From: Alkalicoccus luteus
Lineage (GTDB): Bacteria; Bacillota; Bacilli; Bacillales; Salisediminibacteriaceae
Length of the DNA: 64,000 nucleotides
Assembly: GCA_052061695.1 (NCBI GenBank)
Contig: JBPZEY010000011.1
Direction: 5' to 3' (one strand)
Position numbers and translations under genes: made by a program. Below, piece after piece: positions 1-7,206 of the stretch. Below the pieces are notes generated by a model that was not told the DNA's origin, did no database searches, and worked only from the letters and a program-made list of their open reading frames with translations. How positions within the stretch are numbered: position 1 is the first letter of the stretch; each line of letters opens with the position of its first letter.

Positions 1-67
1 CTAAAGATTCCTGTATTTCAAAAATTGACAGAGAATGATTCATTCTCTTTCCTTCTTCTTGTCTTTT

Positions 68-85
68 GTTTAGTTTTCAAAGGGC
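68..85 (-). promoter_or_regulatory. boxA-like rRNA antitermination/leader element
   Basis: Read on the minus strand this gives CCTTTGAAAACTAAAC, the sequence found in Bacillus rrn leaders and 16S-23S spacers just before mature rRNA. A palindrome follows at 31-47 (GAGAATGA/TCATTCTC), probably part of the leader processing structure. Together with the adjacent ygxA it identifies the left edge as the 5' leader of an rRNA operon. Confidence 0.65.
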
Positions 86-122
86 CGTGTTGCTCGGCGT
101 CGCTCGTTTTGGCGACTTTATT

Positions 123-151
123 AATTTACCACAGAGACACATGACCGTCAA
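123..151 (-). promoter_or_regulatory. rRNA operon promoter P2
   Basis: Minus-strand -35 TTGACG (146-151), exact 17-nt spacer, and -10 TAAATT (123-128). It lies about 95 bp downstream of P1 and 40 bp upstream of the boxA-like leader. The rRNA genes themselves are not in the window. Confidence 0.65.
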
Positions 152-218
152 CAGAAAAAGTTAATTTTCTTCAAGTCTGCCGGGCGTTTGAGCGCCTGCT
201 GTCTCAGCGACGATTATT

Positions 219-248
219 AATATATCATAATAATTTCATCACGCGCAA
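219..248 (-). promoter_or_regulatory. rRNA operon promoter P1 (candidate)
   Basis: On the minus strand there is a -35 TTGCGC (243-248), an 18-nt spacer and a -10 TATATT (219-224). A run of A/T-rich sequence upstream (250-300) resembles an UP element. It sits upstream of a second, better promoter and of a boxA-like leader, the usual tandem-promoter layout of Bacillus rrn operons. The transcript would run left out of the window. Confidence 0.55.
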
Positions 249-375
249 CAGCTTTTCTATAAAAAGATAAACTTTTTTAAAAGTGGCTTTTTTCTTCTAT
301 ATAAGGGGAACCTGCAGGAAGGGTCAAATGCAGTGAAGCAGCCTGTGCAGCAATTCCCCTTCCTGTCAAAACCCA

Positions 376-1260
376 TCAAATTGAATCTGCCTTAGGAAGC
401 GCCGGCCGGTAAAGCCGGTGCTGAATGGCCCCGCCTTTCGTCTTCCCAAACTGGACGGATACAAGTCCTTTTCTAACGAGATATTCCAGCAGCATGCTTA
501 AATCCAGCGAGTATTCATGAAATGTCAGCCGCTCTTTTAACTCGTCTACGCTCCAAGCTTCCTGTTTTTCCTCCATAATAGACAGAAGGTGCGCACTGCC
601 AAGCCTCATCTTAGTAGCAAGCTCAAATTCGTTTGCTAAAAGGAGCAGCTCCAACCGCTTTTCCAATGGTTCGGTACCGTTAACGAGCTCAGAGTACAAT
701 TTATGCACTTCAGGTTCAATTCGCCTGACCTGTTCCCAAACGGTCACTTCAGGATAATATCCTTTCTCAATCACAGAAAGACGGGCGAGGTGATGCAGCG
801 CATGTACAATCTGATTAAACGAGTCAAGGTAATGCTTTTCCTGATACAGTGATTTTCCATCTGCAAAGCGCCTGACCAATTTTGCAAACTCCAGCCCTAT
901 CCGGGAATATCTGTCTGATTCAGGGAAATGAAGCATTCGCTCTCTAAACCTGTGCATGAATTCATTTCTGTCAAAAATGACTCTCCCATTGATGAGCCAT
1001 TCCACGACACGGCGATTTGTACTTAGACGAACCCACTCCATTAACTGTTCACTGCTGACGAGATGCATCGCAGCCTTCATCCCGCGATACTCATAGTGCT
1101 TTATTTCCCACTGCCTGCTATCATCAGTAACGATGAGAATCACACCGTCAAAATAATCCGTTGCAGCATCCTCCAGCTTTTTCCCCTCCATCATGACGAC
1201 AGCTAGCGTCTCGGGATCACTGGTACGGTCCTGATAAAGTTCGCGCAGAAATTCTCTCAT
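376..1260 (-). CDS. ygxA: YgxA-like nucleotidyltransferase-like protein
   Basis: This 294-residue protein matches the YgxA family of Bacillus, annotated as nucleotidyltransferase-like. The N-terminal part (about 1-110) would hold the nucleotidyltransferase-like fold, the middle is helical, and the C-terminal ~70 residues look like a winged-helix module. No function has been proven for the family. Its place between ygzB/perR and an rRNA operon is the same as in B. subtilis, which is the strongest support for the name. It is transcribed in the same direction as the rRNA leader downstream, with about 115 bp between its stop and promoter P1. Confidence 0.8.
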   Translation of the reverse strand: MREFLRELYQDRTSDPETLAVVMMEGKKLEDAATDYFDGVILIVTDDSRQWEIKHYEYRGMKAAMHLVSSEQLMEWVRLSTNRRVVEWLINGRVIFDRNEFMHRFRERMLHFPESDRYSRIGLEFAKLVRRFADGKSLYQEKHYLDSFNQIVHALHHLARLSVIEKGYYPEVTVWEQVRRIEPEVHKLYSELVNGTEPLEKRLELLLLANEFELATKMRLGSAHLLSIMEEKQEAWSVDELKERLTFHEYSLDLSMLLEYLVRKGLVSVQFGKTKGGAIQHRLYRPALPKADSI

Positions 1261-1428
1261 GATAGAGCCTTCCTCCTATTCAATAAAACCTGCCTTCAAA
1301 CTCCTGGTCAGGCTAGTATTCGACAACAACCGCCAGATTCCTCTTTCCCATCTCGTGTTCACGACTTTTTTATATTTTCAGGGCCTTCTCTATGATATAC
1401 TAGCGGTGAAGAAAGGCGTGATAGTTCA

Positions 1429-1785
1429 ATGCTTACATTTACAAACAAAATAAACAAAATCCGCACGTTTGCTCTAGTGCTCATTTTTGCAGGTATCGTG
1501 ATTATGTACGGTGGTTTATTCTTTCAGGCGAATCCGCTTGTGATGACAATCTTCATGCTGATCGGATTTCTTGCGATCATCGCCAGCACCGTCATTTATT
1601 TTTGGATTGGCATGCTTTCGTCAAAAGCGGTGCAGGTCACCTGTCCGGAGTGCAGCAAACCAACAAAAATGCTTGGCCGTGTTGATGCGTGCATGCATTG
1701 CAATGAGCCGTTGACACTTGATCCGACACTTGAAGGAAAAGAGTTTGACGAATCGTATAACTCCAAACGAAAAAGCAGGAAGTAG
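1429..1785 (+). CDS. ygzB: YgzB-like membrane protein (UPF0295)
   Basis: A 118-residue membrane protein with two transmembrane helices (about 13-33 and 38-62), then a cytoplasmic tail carrying a CPEC...CMHC zinc-ribbon-like pair. The length and layout are those of the UPF0295/YgzB family of unknown function. It is convergent with perR and shares a bidirectional terminator with it, as in the B. subtilis ygzB-perR locus. An extended -10 (TG-A-TATACT, 1393-1401) lies about 30 bp upstream of the start. Confidence 0.85.
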   Translation: MLTFTNKINKIRTFALVLIFAGIVIMYGGLFFQANPLVMTIFMLIGFLAIIASTVIYFWIGMLSSKAVQVTCPECSKPTKMLGRVDACMHCNEPLTLDPTLEGKEFDESYNSKRKSRK

Positions 1786-1810
1786 ACAAGCGTCTACTTC
1801 CTGCTTTTTT
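1770..1810. terminator. Bidirectional terminator between ygzB and perR
   Basis: A perfect 14-bp stem (1774-1787 with 1792-1805) around a 4-nt loop, flanked by an A-run on the left and a T-run on the right, so it can terminate both convergent genes. It begins inside the last codons of ygzB. Confidence 0.9.
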
Positions 1811-1812
1811 AG

Positions 1813-2244
1813 TTAATGCTTTTGCCTGCAGTCTGGACAAGTCCCGTACACTTCCATACGGTGACTTCTAACGCGGAAACCGGCAACATGCTCTGCCAAT
1901 GCCTCCACTTCATTTAATCCAGGATAATGAAAGTCAACAATTTTACCGCAGTCATCGCAGATCACATGATAATGATGGCTTGTGTTGCTGTCAAAGCGGC
2001 TGGAGGAATCTCCATACGTCAGCTCTCGAACCAGGCCGGCCTCTTTAAAGACTCTCAGGTTATTATAAACCGTCGCAACACTCATATTCGGGAATTTGTC
2101 TTCGAGCGCCTTGTAAATCTCATCAGCGGTCGGATGACTCTCACAATCGAACAGAAACTCCAAAATCGCGTGCCGCTGCGGCGTCATGCGAACCTTGGTT
2201 GATTTTAATGATTGAAGCGCTTCTTTTAGTTCGGCATTTTCCAA
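1813..2244 (-). CDS. perR: Peroxide-responsive repressor PerR (Fur family)
   Basis: PerR senses H2O2 by metal-catalysed oxidation of histidine and represses peroxide-defence genes. I start it at TTG 2244 because the SD GAGGTGAG lies 4-5 nt upstream and because this start puts every ligand at the B. subtilis PerR number. The regulatory-metal ligands become His37, Asp85, His91, His93 and Asp104, and the structural zinc cysteines Cys96, Cys99, Cys136 and Cys139. A GTG nine bases upstream has no SD. The N-terminal winged helix carries the family helix NMSVATVYNNL. Its promoter overlaps a PerR box, so it is expected to repress itself. The bcp gene found beside perR in B. subtilis is absent here. 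Confidence 0.95.
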   Translation of the reverse strand: MENAELKEALQSLKSTKVRMTPQRHAILEFLFDCESHPTADEIYKALEDKFPNMSVATVYNNLRVFKEAGLVRELTYGDSSSRFDSNTSHHYHVICDDCGKIVDFHYPGLNEVEALAEHVAGFRVRSHRMEVYGTCPDCRQKH

Positions 2245-2341
2245 CTTGCTCACCTCACAATTCGTGCATCTCTCTCTCTATTCAGGTGATGAAAACGGCA
2301 TTGATTGGATGATGGATCAGCTGCATCTAGAGATTCTTACA

Positions 2342-2356
2342 TAATAATGGTTATAA
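2342..2356 (-). promoter_or_regulatory. PerR box upstream of perR
   Basis: Minus strand TTATAACCATTATTA matches the PerR consensus TTATAATnATTATAA at all but two positions. It lies directly downstream of the perR -10 element, over the transcription start, which fits autorepression. Confidence 0.75.
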
Positions 2357-2358
2357 AC

Positions 2359-2388
2359 AGTATACCGAATGCATCACTTCGGTGTCAA
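2359..2388 (-). promoter_or_regulatory. perR promoter
   Basis: Minus strand -35 TTGACA (2383-2388), 18-nt spacer, and -10 TATACT (2359-2364). The -35 hexamer overlaps the stop codon of the upstream gene (TGA at 2385-2387), so perR is a separate transcription unit packed directly against it. Confidence 0.8.
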
Positions 2389-2684
2389 TTTTGACCCTTT
2401 AGAAAGGGAAGACTGTCGCGGGCATCAATCATAAAAGATATATATCGGTTGTGTTCCGGATTAGGTCTTCCACGCTTTTCTTCATAGCGGAGGCAGATAT
2501 CTTTCATTAAGCTGTGTACCTGATTCACATCTTCCTCGGCAACCCCGATTAAAAATGTGGTGCTTCCTTTTCTCAGGAAGCCTCCGCTGCTTGCAAACTC
2601 CGTCATGCGGTAATCCGCCAGCTTAAGTCCTTCCTCCAGTACATCCCGATATCGATTTTGAACGATACAGACCATCAGCTTCAC
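2385..2684 (-). CDS. Cyclic-di-AMP receptor-like protein (DarA/YaaQ family)
   Basis: A 99-residue PII-like protein of the CdAR family, whose founder DarA (YaaQ) binds cyclic di-AMP as a trimer. The family hallmark SGGFLRKGSTTFLIGV (about residues 33-49) is present. I start at GTG 2684 because the SD AAAGGGG is 6-7 nt upstream. A TTG at 2702 would extend it by six residues without an SD. The usual darA lies near the replication origin, so this is probably a paralogue. It sits 14 bp after a 2-hydroxyacid dehydrogenase and likely shares its transcript. Ligand binding is inferred from the family and not certain for this paralogue. Confidence 0.8.
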   Translation of the reverse strand: MKLMVCIVQNRYRDVLEEGLKLADYRMTEFASSGGFLRKGSTTFLIGVAEEDVNQVHSLMKDICLRYEEKRGRPNPEHNRYISFMIDARDSLPFLKGQN

Positions 2685-2698
2685 AGCTCGCACCCCTT

Positions 2699-3649
2699 TC
2701 AATATCCCCGATCAGGATCCACTTGGTTTATATATTCCCCATTCCCGTGAAGAAAAACAGTAAGATTCTTTTCAAAAATATCCATCGCTCGCGGTTGATA
2801 CATCGGCGAGATGCCTGACAAATGAGGAGTTACTGTAATAGCAGGGTGTGCCCAAAATGGGTGCTCCTTTGGAAGCGGCTCTTCATTGAACACATCCAGA
2901 CAAGCATGCCGGAATTCGCCCTCATCGAGAGCAATAATGATTTCCTGCTCATTAACAGCATTCCCACGGCCCATGTTAATGAAAACAGCGCTTTGTTTCA
3001 TCTGACGGAATTGTTCCAGGCTGAAGAAATTCTTCGTTTCGGCAGTTTTTGGAAGTATAGACAGGACATAATCGGCTGTATGTAAGGCTTCAGGAAGTTT
3101 GGAGACGTGCAGCAATTCATCAAAATAAGGACTCTCGCCACCACTTCTGTTTATACCGGTTACATGCATGCCGAACGCTTTAGCAAGCTTAGCCGTACGT
3201 GTTCCGATCGCTCCGGCTCCCGCAATCAGCAAAGATGATCCGTACAGCTCATGCATGACCGGCTCTCTGCTCCATCGGTGTTCTTTTTCCTGCTGCTGCA
3301 CAATCGCTGTTTTCCGGGCAACGTGAAGCATCATGTGCATGCTGTATTCAGCCATTGGAATAGCATGAATGCCTTTCGCATTCGTCACAAGTATGTTTTT
3401 AGCTGCCACCTGCCTGAATGGCATTTCATCCATGCCGGCCGATACGATCATAATCCATTTAAGACGAGATGCGGATTCGACATGCCAAGGCTCCATATCT
3501 TCTCCATAAGTAATAAAAACATCTGCATCTTTTAAATCAGCTTCCGCCTGTGACATATTTTCGTGCCAGCGGAACTCATGTTCTTGAAACCGCTCCTCTA
3601 AGCGAGAGGTAATATCATGATGAATATTTCCTGACGATACAATTTTCAC
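2699..3649 (-). CDS. D-isomer-specific 2-hydroxyacid dehydrogenase
   Basis: An NAD(P)-dependent dehydrogenase of about 316 residues that would interconvert 2-keto and D-2-hydroxy acids in the cytoplasm. The Rossmann motif GAGAIG is at about residues 143-148. Downstream are the catalytic Arg/Gly segment INMGRGN, a Glu in FNEEPLP, and the catalytic His in TPHLSG. Subgroup (GhrA-like glyoxylate/hydroxypyruvate reductase or other) cannot be fixed from sequence alone. The start is uncertain: GTG 3649 has AGGAAGG about 12 nt upstream, while TTG 3661 has the same SD directly adjacent. It is followed closely by the c-di-AMP-receptor-like gene. Confidence 0.8.
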   Translation of the reverse strand: MKIVSSGNIHHDITSRLEERFQEHEFRWHENMSQAEADLKDADVFITYGEDMEPWHVESASRLKWIMIVSAGMDEMPFRQVAAKNILVTNAKGIHAIPMAEYSMHMMLHVARKTAIVQQQEKEHRWSREPVMHELYGSSLLIAGAGAIGTRTAKLAKAFGMHVTGINRSGGESPYFDELLHVSKLPEALHTADYVLSILPKTAETKNFFSLEQFRQMKQSAVFINMGRGNAVNEQEIIIALDEGEFRHACLDVFNEEPLPKEHPFWAHPAITVTPHLSGISPMYQPRAMDIFEKNLTVFLHGNGEYINQVDPDRGY

Positions 3650-3671
3650 CTGTGGCCACAACCTTCCTGAC

Positions 3672-4106
3672 TTATTCCTCCAGCATTAAGCTAAATTGAT
3701 ACTGACTCGATCTGGTTTCGCCCTCTTCTCTCCAATTAACGAGCATACGTGCTTCGATCTGCGAAGCCGAACTGCAGACGCTGCACGCTTCGCGGTGAAT
3801 GAGCTCATCTTCAAATGAATCCATCTCTAAATCCTGAAAATAAAAGCTAACATTTGAACTGTCGACGAATACCTCCAGCATGTCGATCGAATCCGGCTCG
3901 AACTCACTGTCTTCAGCAGGACTAAGTCTGAAGCCGATCTCCGCTTCATCACCTTCCCTTTCGACAAACAAAACCGCATCCCAGTATGCATCTGAGGCAT
4001 CACTTCGGTGATCCGGATCGAAAGGACCTTCATAATCATCCTGCAGAAAATATAATAGAGCTCCGACAACAGCGGAAATCAGTATAAACGGAAGCACCTG
4101 CTTCAT
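3672..4106 (-). CDS. Hypothetical membrane-anchored protein
   Basis: I do not recognise this 144-residue protein. It starts with one hydrophobic segment (about 4-22) that could be an uncleaved signal anchor, followed by a very acidic extracytoplasmic domain with one CSVC pair near the end. The start at 4106 is set by the SD AAAGGTGG. A longer frame upstream to 4205 has no SD. It lies directly behind the dehydrogenase start and may lead that operon. The strong excess of Asp/Glu suits an exported protein of a salt- or alkali-adapted organism. Confidence 0.6.
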   Translation of the reverse strand: MKQVLPFILISAVVGALLYFLQDDYEGPFDPDHRSDASDAYWDAVLFVEREGDEAEIGFRLSPAEDSEFEPDSIDMLEVFVDSSNVSFYFQDLEMDSFEDELIHREACSVCSSASQIEARMLVNWREEGETRSSQYQFSLMLEE

Positions 4107-4243
4107 CCGGATCCCACCTTTCCTACTTACTATAGTAGCAGACTCCTGCATGGAATTCAGCCGCAAAGCAGGAACCGCCCTCCGCAGTCTGTTCAAATGA
4201 TACAATGACAGAAATAATCGTTTCCGTTAAGGGGTTGGCATCT

Positions 4244-4927
4244 ATGAAGAAAATGTTCATACTGGCTCTTCTATGGCTTACAGCCTGCTCAGCCGAAGAA
4301 GCATACGAAGGCCGCACAGCTGGTCCCTCCGACGGGTTTGGACGAATTCTTTTTACCGCAGGCGATACATTCGGACCGGCTATTCAGGAAGACCGCTCCA
4401 GACATCCGCTTGAAGGATATGAGGCTGAGGCATTTCACCTGATGCAAGGAGAGGAAACAGCGATATATGATGCTGTTACAGGAGAAGAAGTTGACTCTGA
4501 TACATTCATGCCGAATCAACGGCTGAGCATCTATCCGCCGCCGGAGAAAGCTGGACACAAAACTCCCCTCCAACGCTATTTAACCTACCAGCCACGATTC
4601 CTTCCAGCCTATATCCCGGAAGAGATTGCTGTTCATCCGCTTGAAGAAGAAGATGTAACGACTTTTTACCAGCCTGTACGGGACGGAGACTTCCGCTTGA
4701 TCGGCCGCGGATTAAGTGAAGAAGAGCTTTTATATCAGCTGCAGGGCATCCCTTCTATGCTTCAGGAAAGGGAGCGCTTTTCTGCCGAACTGCTCGAACA
4801 GCAGCAGGCTGCCCAGCTCGAGTACAACTGGGTGCTGCTGACATCAGACGGCCTGGCGGCTCAGGTTGACAGTCCGATGGACATCATTGGTTTTTTCGAA
4901 GAAAGAGCGGAGGAGGATGACACATGA
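4244..4927 (+). CDS. Predicted lipoprotein, paralogue 1 of a tandem pair
   Basis: A 227-residue protein with a lipoprotein signal peptide: Lys-Lys, a hydrophobic core and the lipobox LTAC at residues 12-15. The start at ATG 4244 has AAGGGG nine bases upstream. The mature part is acidic with no recognised domain. It shares an aligned middle region with the next gene: both have YEAE, a T/V-G-E turn, PNQ(R/H)L, a T-x-E-E-I-x-x-HP segment and a PV-x-D/E-x-D/H-(F/Y) motif. The two are therefore likely a tandem duplication. It ends in a 4-bp ATGA overlap with its paralogue, indicating translational coupling. Function unknown; outer face of the cytoplasmic membrane expected. Confidence 0.7.
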   Translation: MKKMFILALLWLTACSAEEAYEGRTAGPSDGFGRILFTAGDTFGPAIQEDRSRHPLEGYEAEAFHLMQGEETAIYDAVTGEEVDSDTFMPNQRLSIYPPPEKAGHKTPLQRYLTYQPRFLPAYIPEEIAVHPLEEEDVTTFYQPVRDGDFRLIGRGLSEEELLYQLQGIPSMLQERERFSAELLEQQQAAQLEYNWVLLTSDGLAAQVDSPMDIIGFFEERAEEDDT

Positions 4928-5703
4928 AGCTGATTATTGCGCTCGCTGCACTGCTTCTTTTCCTTTCCGGTTGCAGTCAGGATGAAGAGCAGACGCTCGA
5001 GGGCCGTTACATGTTCACTCTTTCCATGGAAGGCAGTTTCCAACTATTTGTTGAGGATTCGTATACCGGGTCTTCCTACCGTTACTTAAACGGGCTGCAG
5101 ACTTCACTCCCGGTCATGTATGAGGCTGAATCGTATTTGATTCATACGACGGAGGAGACTGTTTTTACTGATCTCGACACCGGTGAATCTGCCCTGATGA
5201 GCGAGATTGATTTTCCGCTCCACTGGCCGAATCAGCACCTGGAAATCCTCGTTTCAGAAGAGATTGAGCCCTTTACCCGAACACTGGAAAGACCCGTTAC
5301 AGAAGAATCCCGCCTGTTCCCGATTTATACTGCTGAAGAAATTAAAGCCCATCCATACACATCCGAAGATTTTATTGAAGTGCATACACCGGTTGAAGAC
5401 GATCATTATATGCTGTTTTTATTTGATGAAAATTTCAATAGAGAATACTTGCTCATTTTAGATGAGTTCGGCTCGCAGGCCGGCGAACGCTACGGGGTCT
5501 ACATCGACGTTAACTATTATGCACCGGATTATTTTGAGACCTTTATGGAAATCGACGATACGCCGTCCTATCTCGTTCTTTCCTCCGCAGGCGAAGCGAT
5601 TCGTACGTCGGACTGGGAAGAGATACGCAGCTGGTTTTCAACGGAAGCCGGAATTGGCATGCCGAGAGAGGGAGATCCTGCTTGGAGAGAGCTGCTCTAT
5701 TAG
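4924..5703 (+). CDS. Predicted lipoprotein, paralogue 2 of a tandem pair
   Basis: A 259-residue lipoprotein with a short signal peptide and lipobox LSGC at residues 14-17. It resembles the preceding gene through most of the mature region, with the segment AEEIKAHPYTSEDF matching PEEIAVHPLEEEDV of paralogue 1, but carries a longer C-terminus. The start codon lies in the ATGA overlap with paralogue 1. Function is not known. Position just upstream of gsaB is not seen in the B. subtilis arrangement, so the pair is an insertion into the conserved block. Confidence 0.7.
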   Translation: MKLIIALAALLLFLSGCSQDEEQTLEGRYMFTLSMEGSFQLFVEDSYTGSSYRYLNGLQTSLPVMYEAESYLIHTTEETVFTDLDTGESALMSEIDFPLHWPNQHLEILVSEEIEPFTRTLERPVTEESRLFPIYTAEEIKAHPYTSEDFIEVHTPVEDDHYMLFLFDENFNREYLLILDEFGSQAGERYGVYIDVNYYAPDYFETFMEIDDTPSYLVLSSAGEAIRTSDWEEIRSWFSTEAGIGMPREGDPAWRELLY

Positions 5704-5709
5704 TACGCG

Positions 5710-5738
5710 TCGACACGAATGAGTGTGCATGATACAAT
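5710..5738 (+). promoter_or_regulatory. gsaB promoter (candidate)
   Basis: -35 TCGACA (5710-5715), 17-nt spacer and -10 TACAAT (5733-5738). Each hexamer has one mismatch to the sigma-A consensus, and the pair lies about 40 bp upstream of the gsaB start. Confidence 0.6.
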
Positions 5739-5776
5739 CTTTCCGACAGATACGAGTGTAATGGAAGGAGAACATC

Positions 5777-7069
5777 ATGCATACATACGAACAATCTGAA
5801 AAGCTTTTTCATGAAGCAAAGCAAGTCATTCTTGGAGGAGTTAACAGTCCTTCGAGAGCCTATAAAGGCGTAGGCGGCGGTACGCCTGTGTTTATGAATC
5901 GCGGAGAGGGCGCTTATTTCTGGGATGAAGACGGCACCCGCTACATTGATTACCTGGCTGCCTACGGACCAATAATTGCTGGACACGCCCATCCGCACAT
6001 CACCCAGGCAGTTAAGGACGCTGCAGAAGACGGCCTGCTTTACGGAACTCCAACCAGACACGAAAACATCTTTGCGTCCATGCTGAAAGAAGCGATGCCG
6101 GCACTGGATCGTGTTCGATTCGTCAATTCCGGCACAGAAGCTGTTATGACAACAATCCGCGTGGCGAGAGCATTTACTAACAGAACGAAAATCATTAAAT
6201 TTGCCGGCTGCTATCACGGTCATTCCGATCCGGTTCTTGTGGCAGCCGGTTCGGGACCATCGACGACCGGCCATCCTGATTCTGCTGGTGTTACGGCCGC
6301 AACAGCTGCGGAGATGATCACAGTTCCCTTTAACGATGCAGATGCTTTAGAGCAGGCCCTGCATCGGTTTGGTGAAGATATTGCAGCTGTCCTTGTCGAG
6401 CCGATTGTTGGCAACTTCGGAATTGTCGAACCGCATCCCGGTTTTCTCGAACAGGTTAATCACCTTGCTAAAGGAAATGGCTCGCTGGTGATTTACGATG
6501 AGGTTATCACAGCGTTCCGCTTTATGTACGGCGGGGCTCAAGATAAGCTGAACGTCTATCCGGATTTAACTGCTATGGGCAAAATAATTGGCGGCGGTCT
6601 TCCGATCGGAGCATATGGAGGCAGACGCGACATTATGGAGCAGGTTTCTCCGATGGGAGCCGCCTACCAGGCTGGCACGATGGCTGGAAATCCAGCTTCT
6701 ATGCGAGCAGGAATTGCTTGTTTGGAAGTGCTGCAGGAGCCAGGACTTTATGACAGGCTTGACCGCCTGGGAGCAAGACTGGAACAAGGGCTCACGGCCG
6801 CTGTCGCAGAAGCAGGCATCCATGCGTGTATAAACAGGCTTGGCGGTGCGCTTACAATCTACTTCGGGGTCAACCGTGTGACGAACTATGAGGAAGCAGA
6901 TGCTTCTGATACGGACATGTTTGCAGCTTTCTTTAAATTGATGCTGAAGGAGCGCATCAACCTTGCTCCCTCTAAATTTGAAGCTCTCTTTTTAACGGCA
7001 GCCCATACGGAAGCCGATATCGACGAAACAATCAGCGCTGCGAGAAGAGCATTTCAAGCGATGAGCTGA
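5777..7069 (+). CDS. gsaB: Glutamate-1-semialdehyde 2,1-aminomutase
   Basis: A PLP enzyme of tetrapyrrole synthesis that converts glutamate-1-semialdehyde to 5-aminolevulinate. The 430-residue length is normal. The N-terminal block LGGVNSPSRAYKGVGG, the substrate-gating region around NSGTEAVM, and the PLP lysine in the TAMGKIIGGGLPIGAYGG region (about residue 270) are all present. B. subtilis carries two paralogues, hemL in the hem operon and gsaB in the yga block. The neighbours here point to gsaB. It is monocistronic by appearance, with a promoter at 5710-5738 and a terminator at 7122-7152. RBS GGAAGGAG precedes the ATG. Confidence 0.93.
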   Translation: MHTYEQSEKLFHEAKQVILGGVNSPSRAYKGVGGGTPVFMNRGEGAYFWDEDGTRYIDYLAAYGPIIAGHAHPHITQAVKDAAEDGLLYGTPTRHENIFASMLKEAMPALDRVRFVNSGTEAVMTTIRVARAFTNRTKIIKFAGCYHGHSDPVLVAAGSGPSTTGHPDSAGVTAATAAEMITVPFNDADALEQALHRFGEDIAAVLVEPIVGNFGIVEPHPGFLEQVNHLAKGNGSLVIYDEVITAFRFMYGGAQDKLNVYPDLTAMGKIIGGGLPIGAYGGRRDIMEQVSPMGAAYQAGTMAGNPASMRAGIACLEVLQEPGLYDRLDRLGARLEQGLTAAVAEAGIHACINRLGGALTIYFGVNRVTNYEEADASDTDMFAAFFKLMLKERINLAPSKFEALFLTAAHTEADIDETISAARRAFQAMS

Positions 7070-7121
7070 GCCTTTCTTGTCAATGACAGGAAGCGGGTGT
7101 ATGATGAATAGAAAGGAAGGC

Positions 7122-7152
7122 GACCCGGAGCATGTGCAGCCGGGTCCTTTTT
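7122..7152 (+). terminator. Terminator after gsaB
   Basis: Stem GACCCGG/CCGGGTC (7122-7128 with 7140-7146) followed by CTTTTTG. It separates gsaB from ygaE. Confidence 0.75.
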
Positions 7153-7206
7153 GCAAGCAGCTTTCCAGCTGACTTCAACACGAAAAAGAAAGGAAGTACA
7201 CATCTT

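Noticed and set aside
31..47. Fur-box-like palindrome
   Set aside because: The spacing and half-sites only loosely match a Fur box, and its place inside an rRNA leader fits an RNA processing stem better.
5543..6274. 243-codon minus-strand frame opposite gsaB
   Set aside because: Antisense to a clear enzyme gene with full family motifs.
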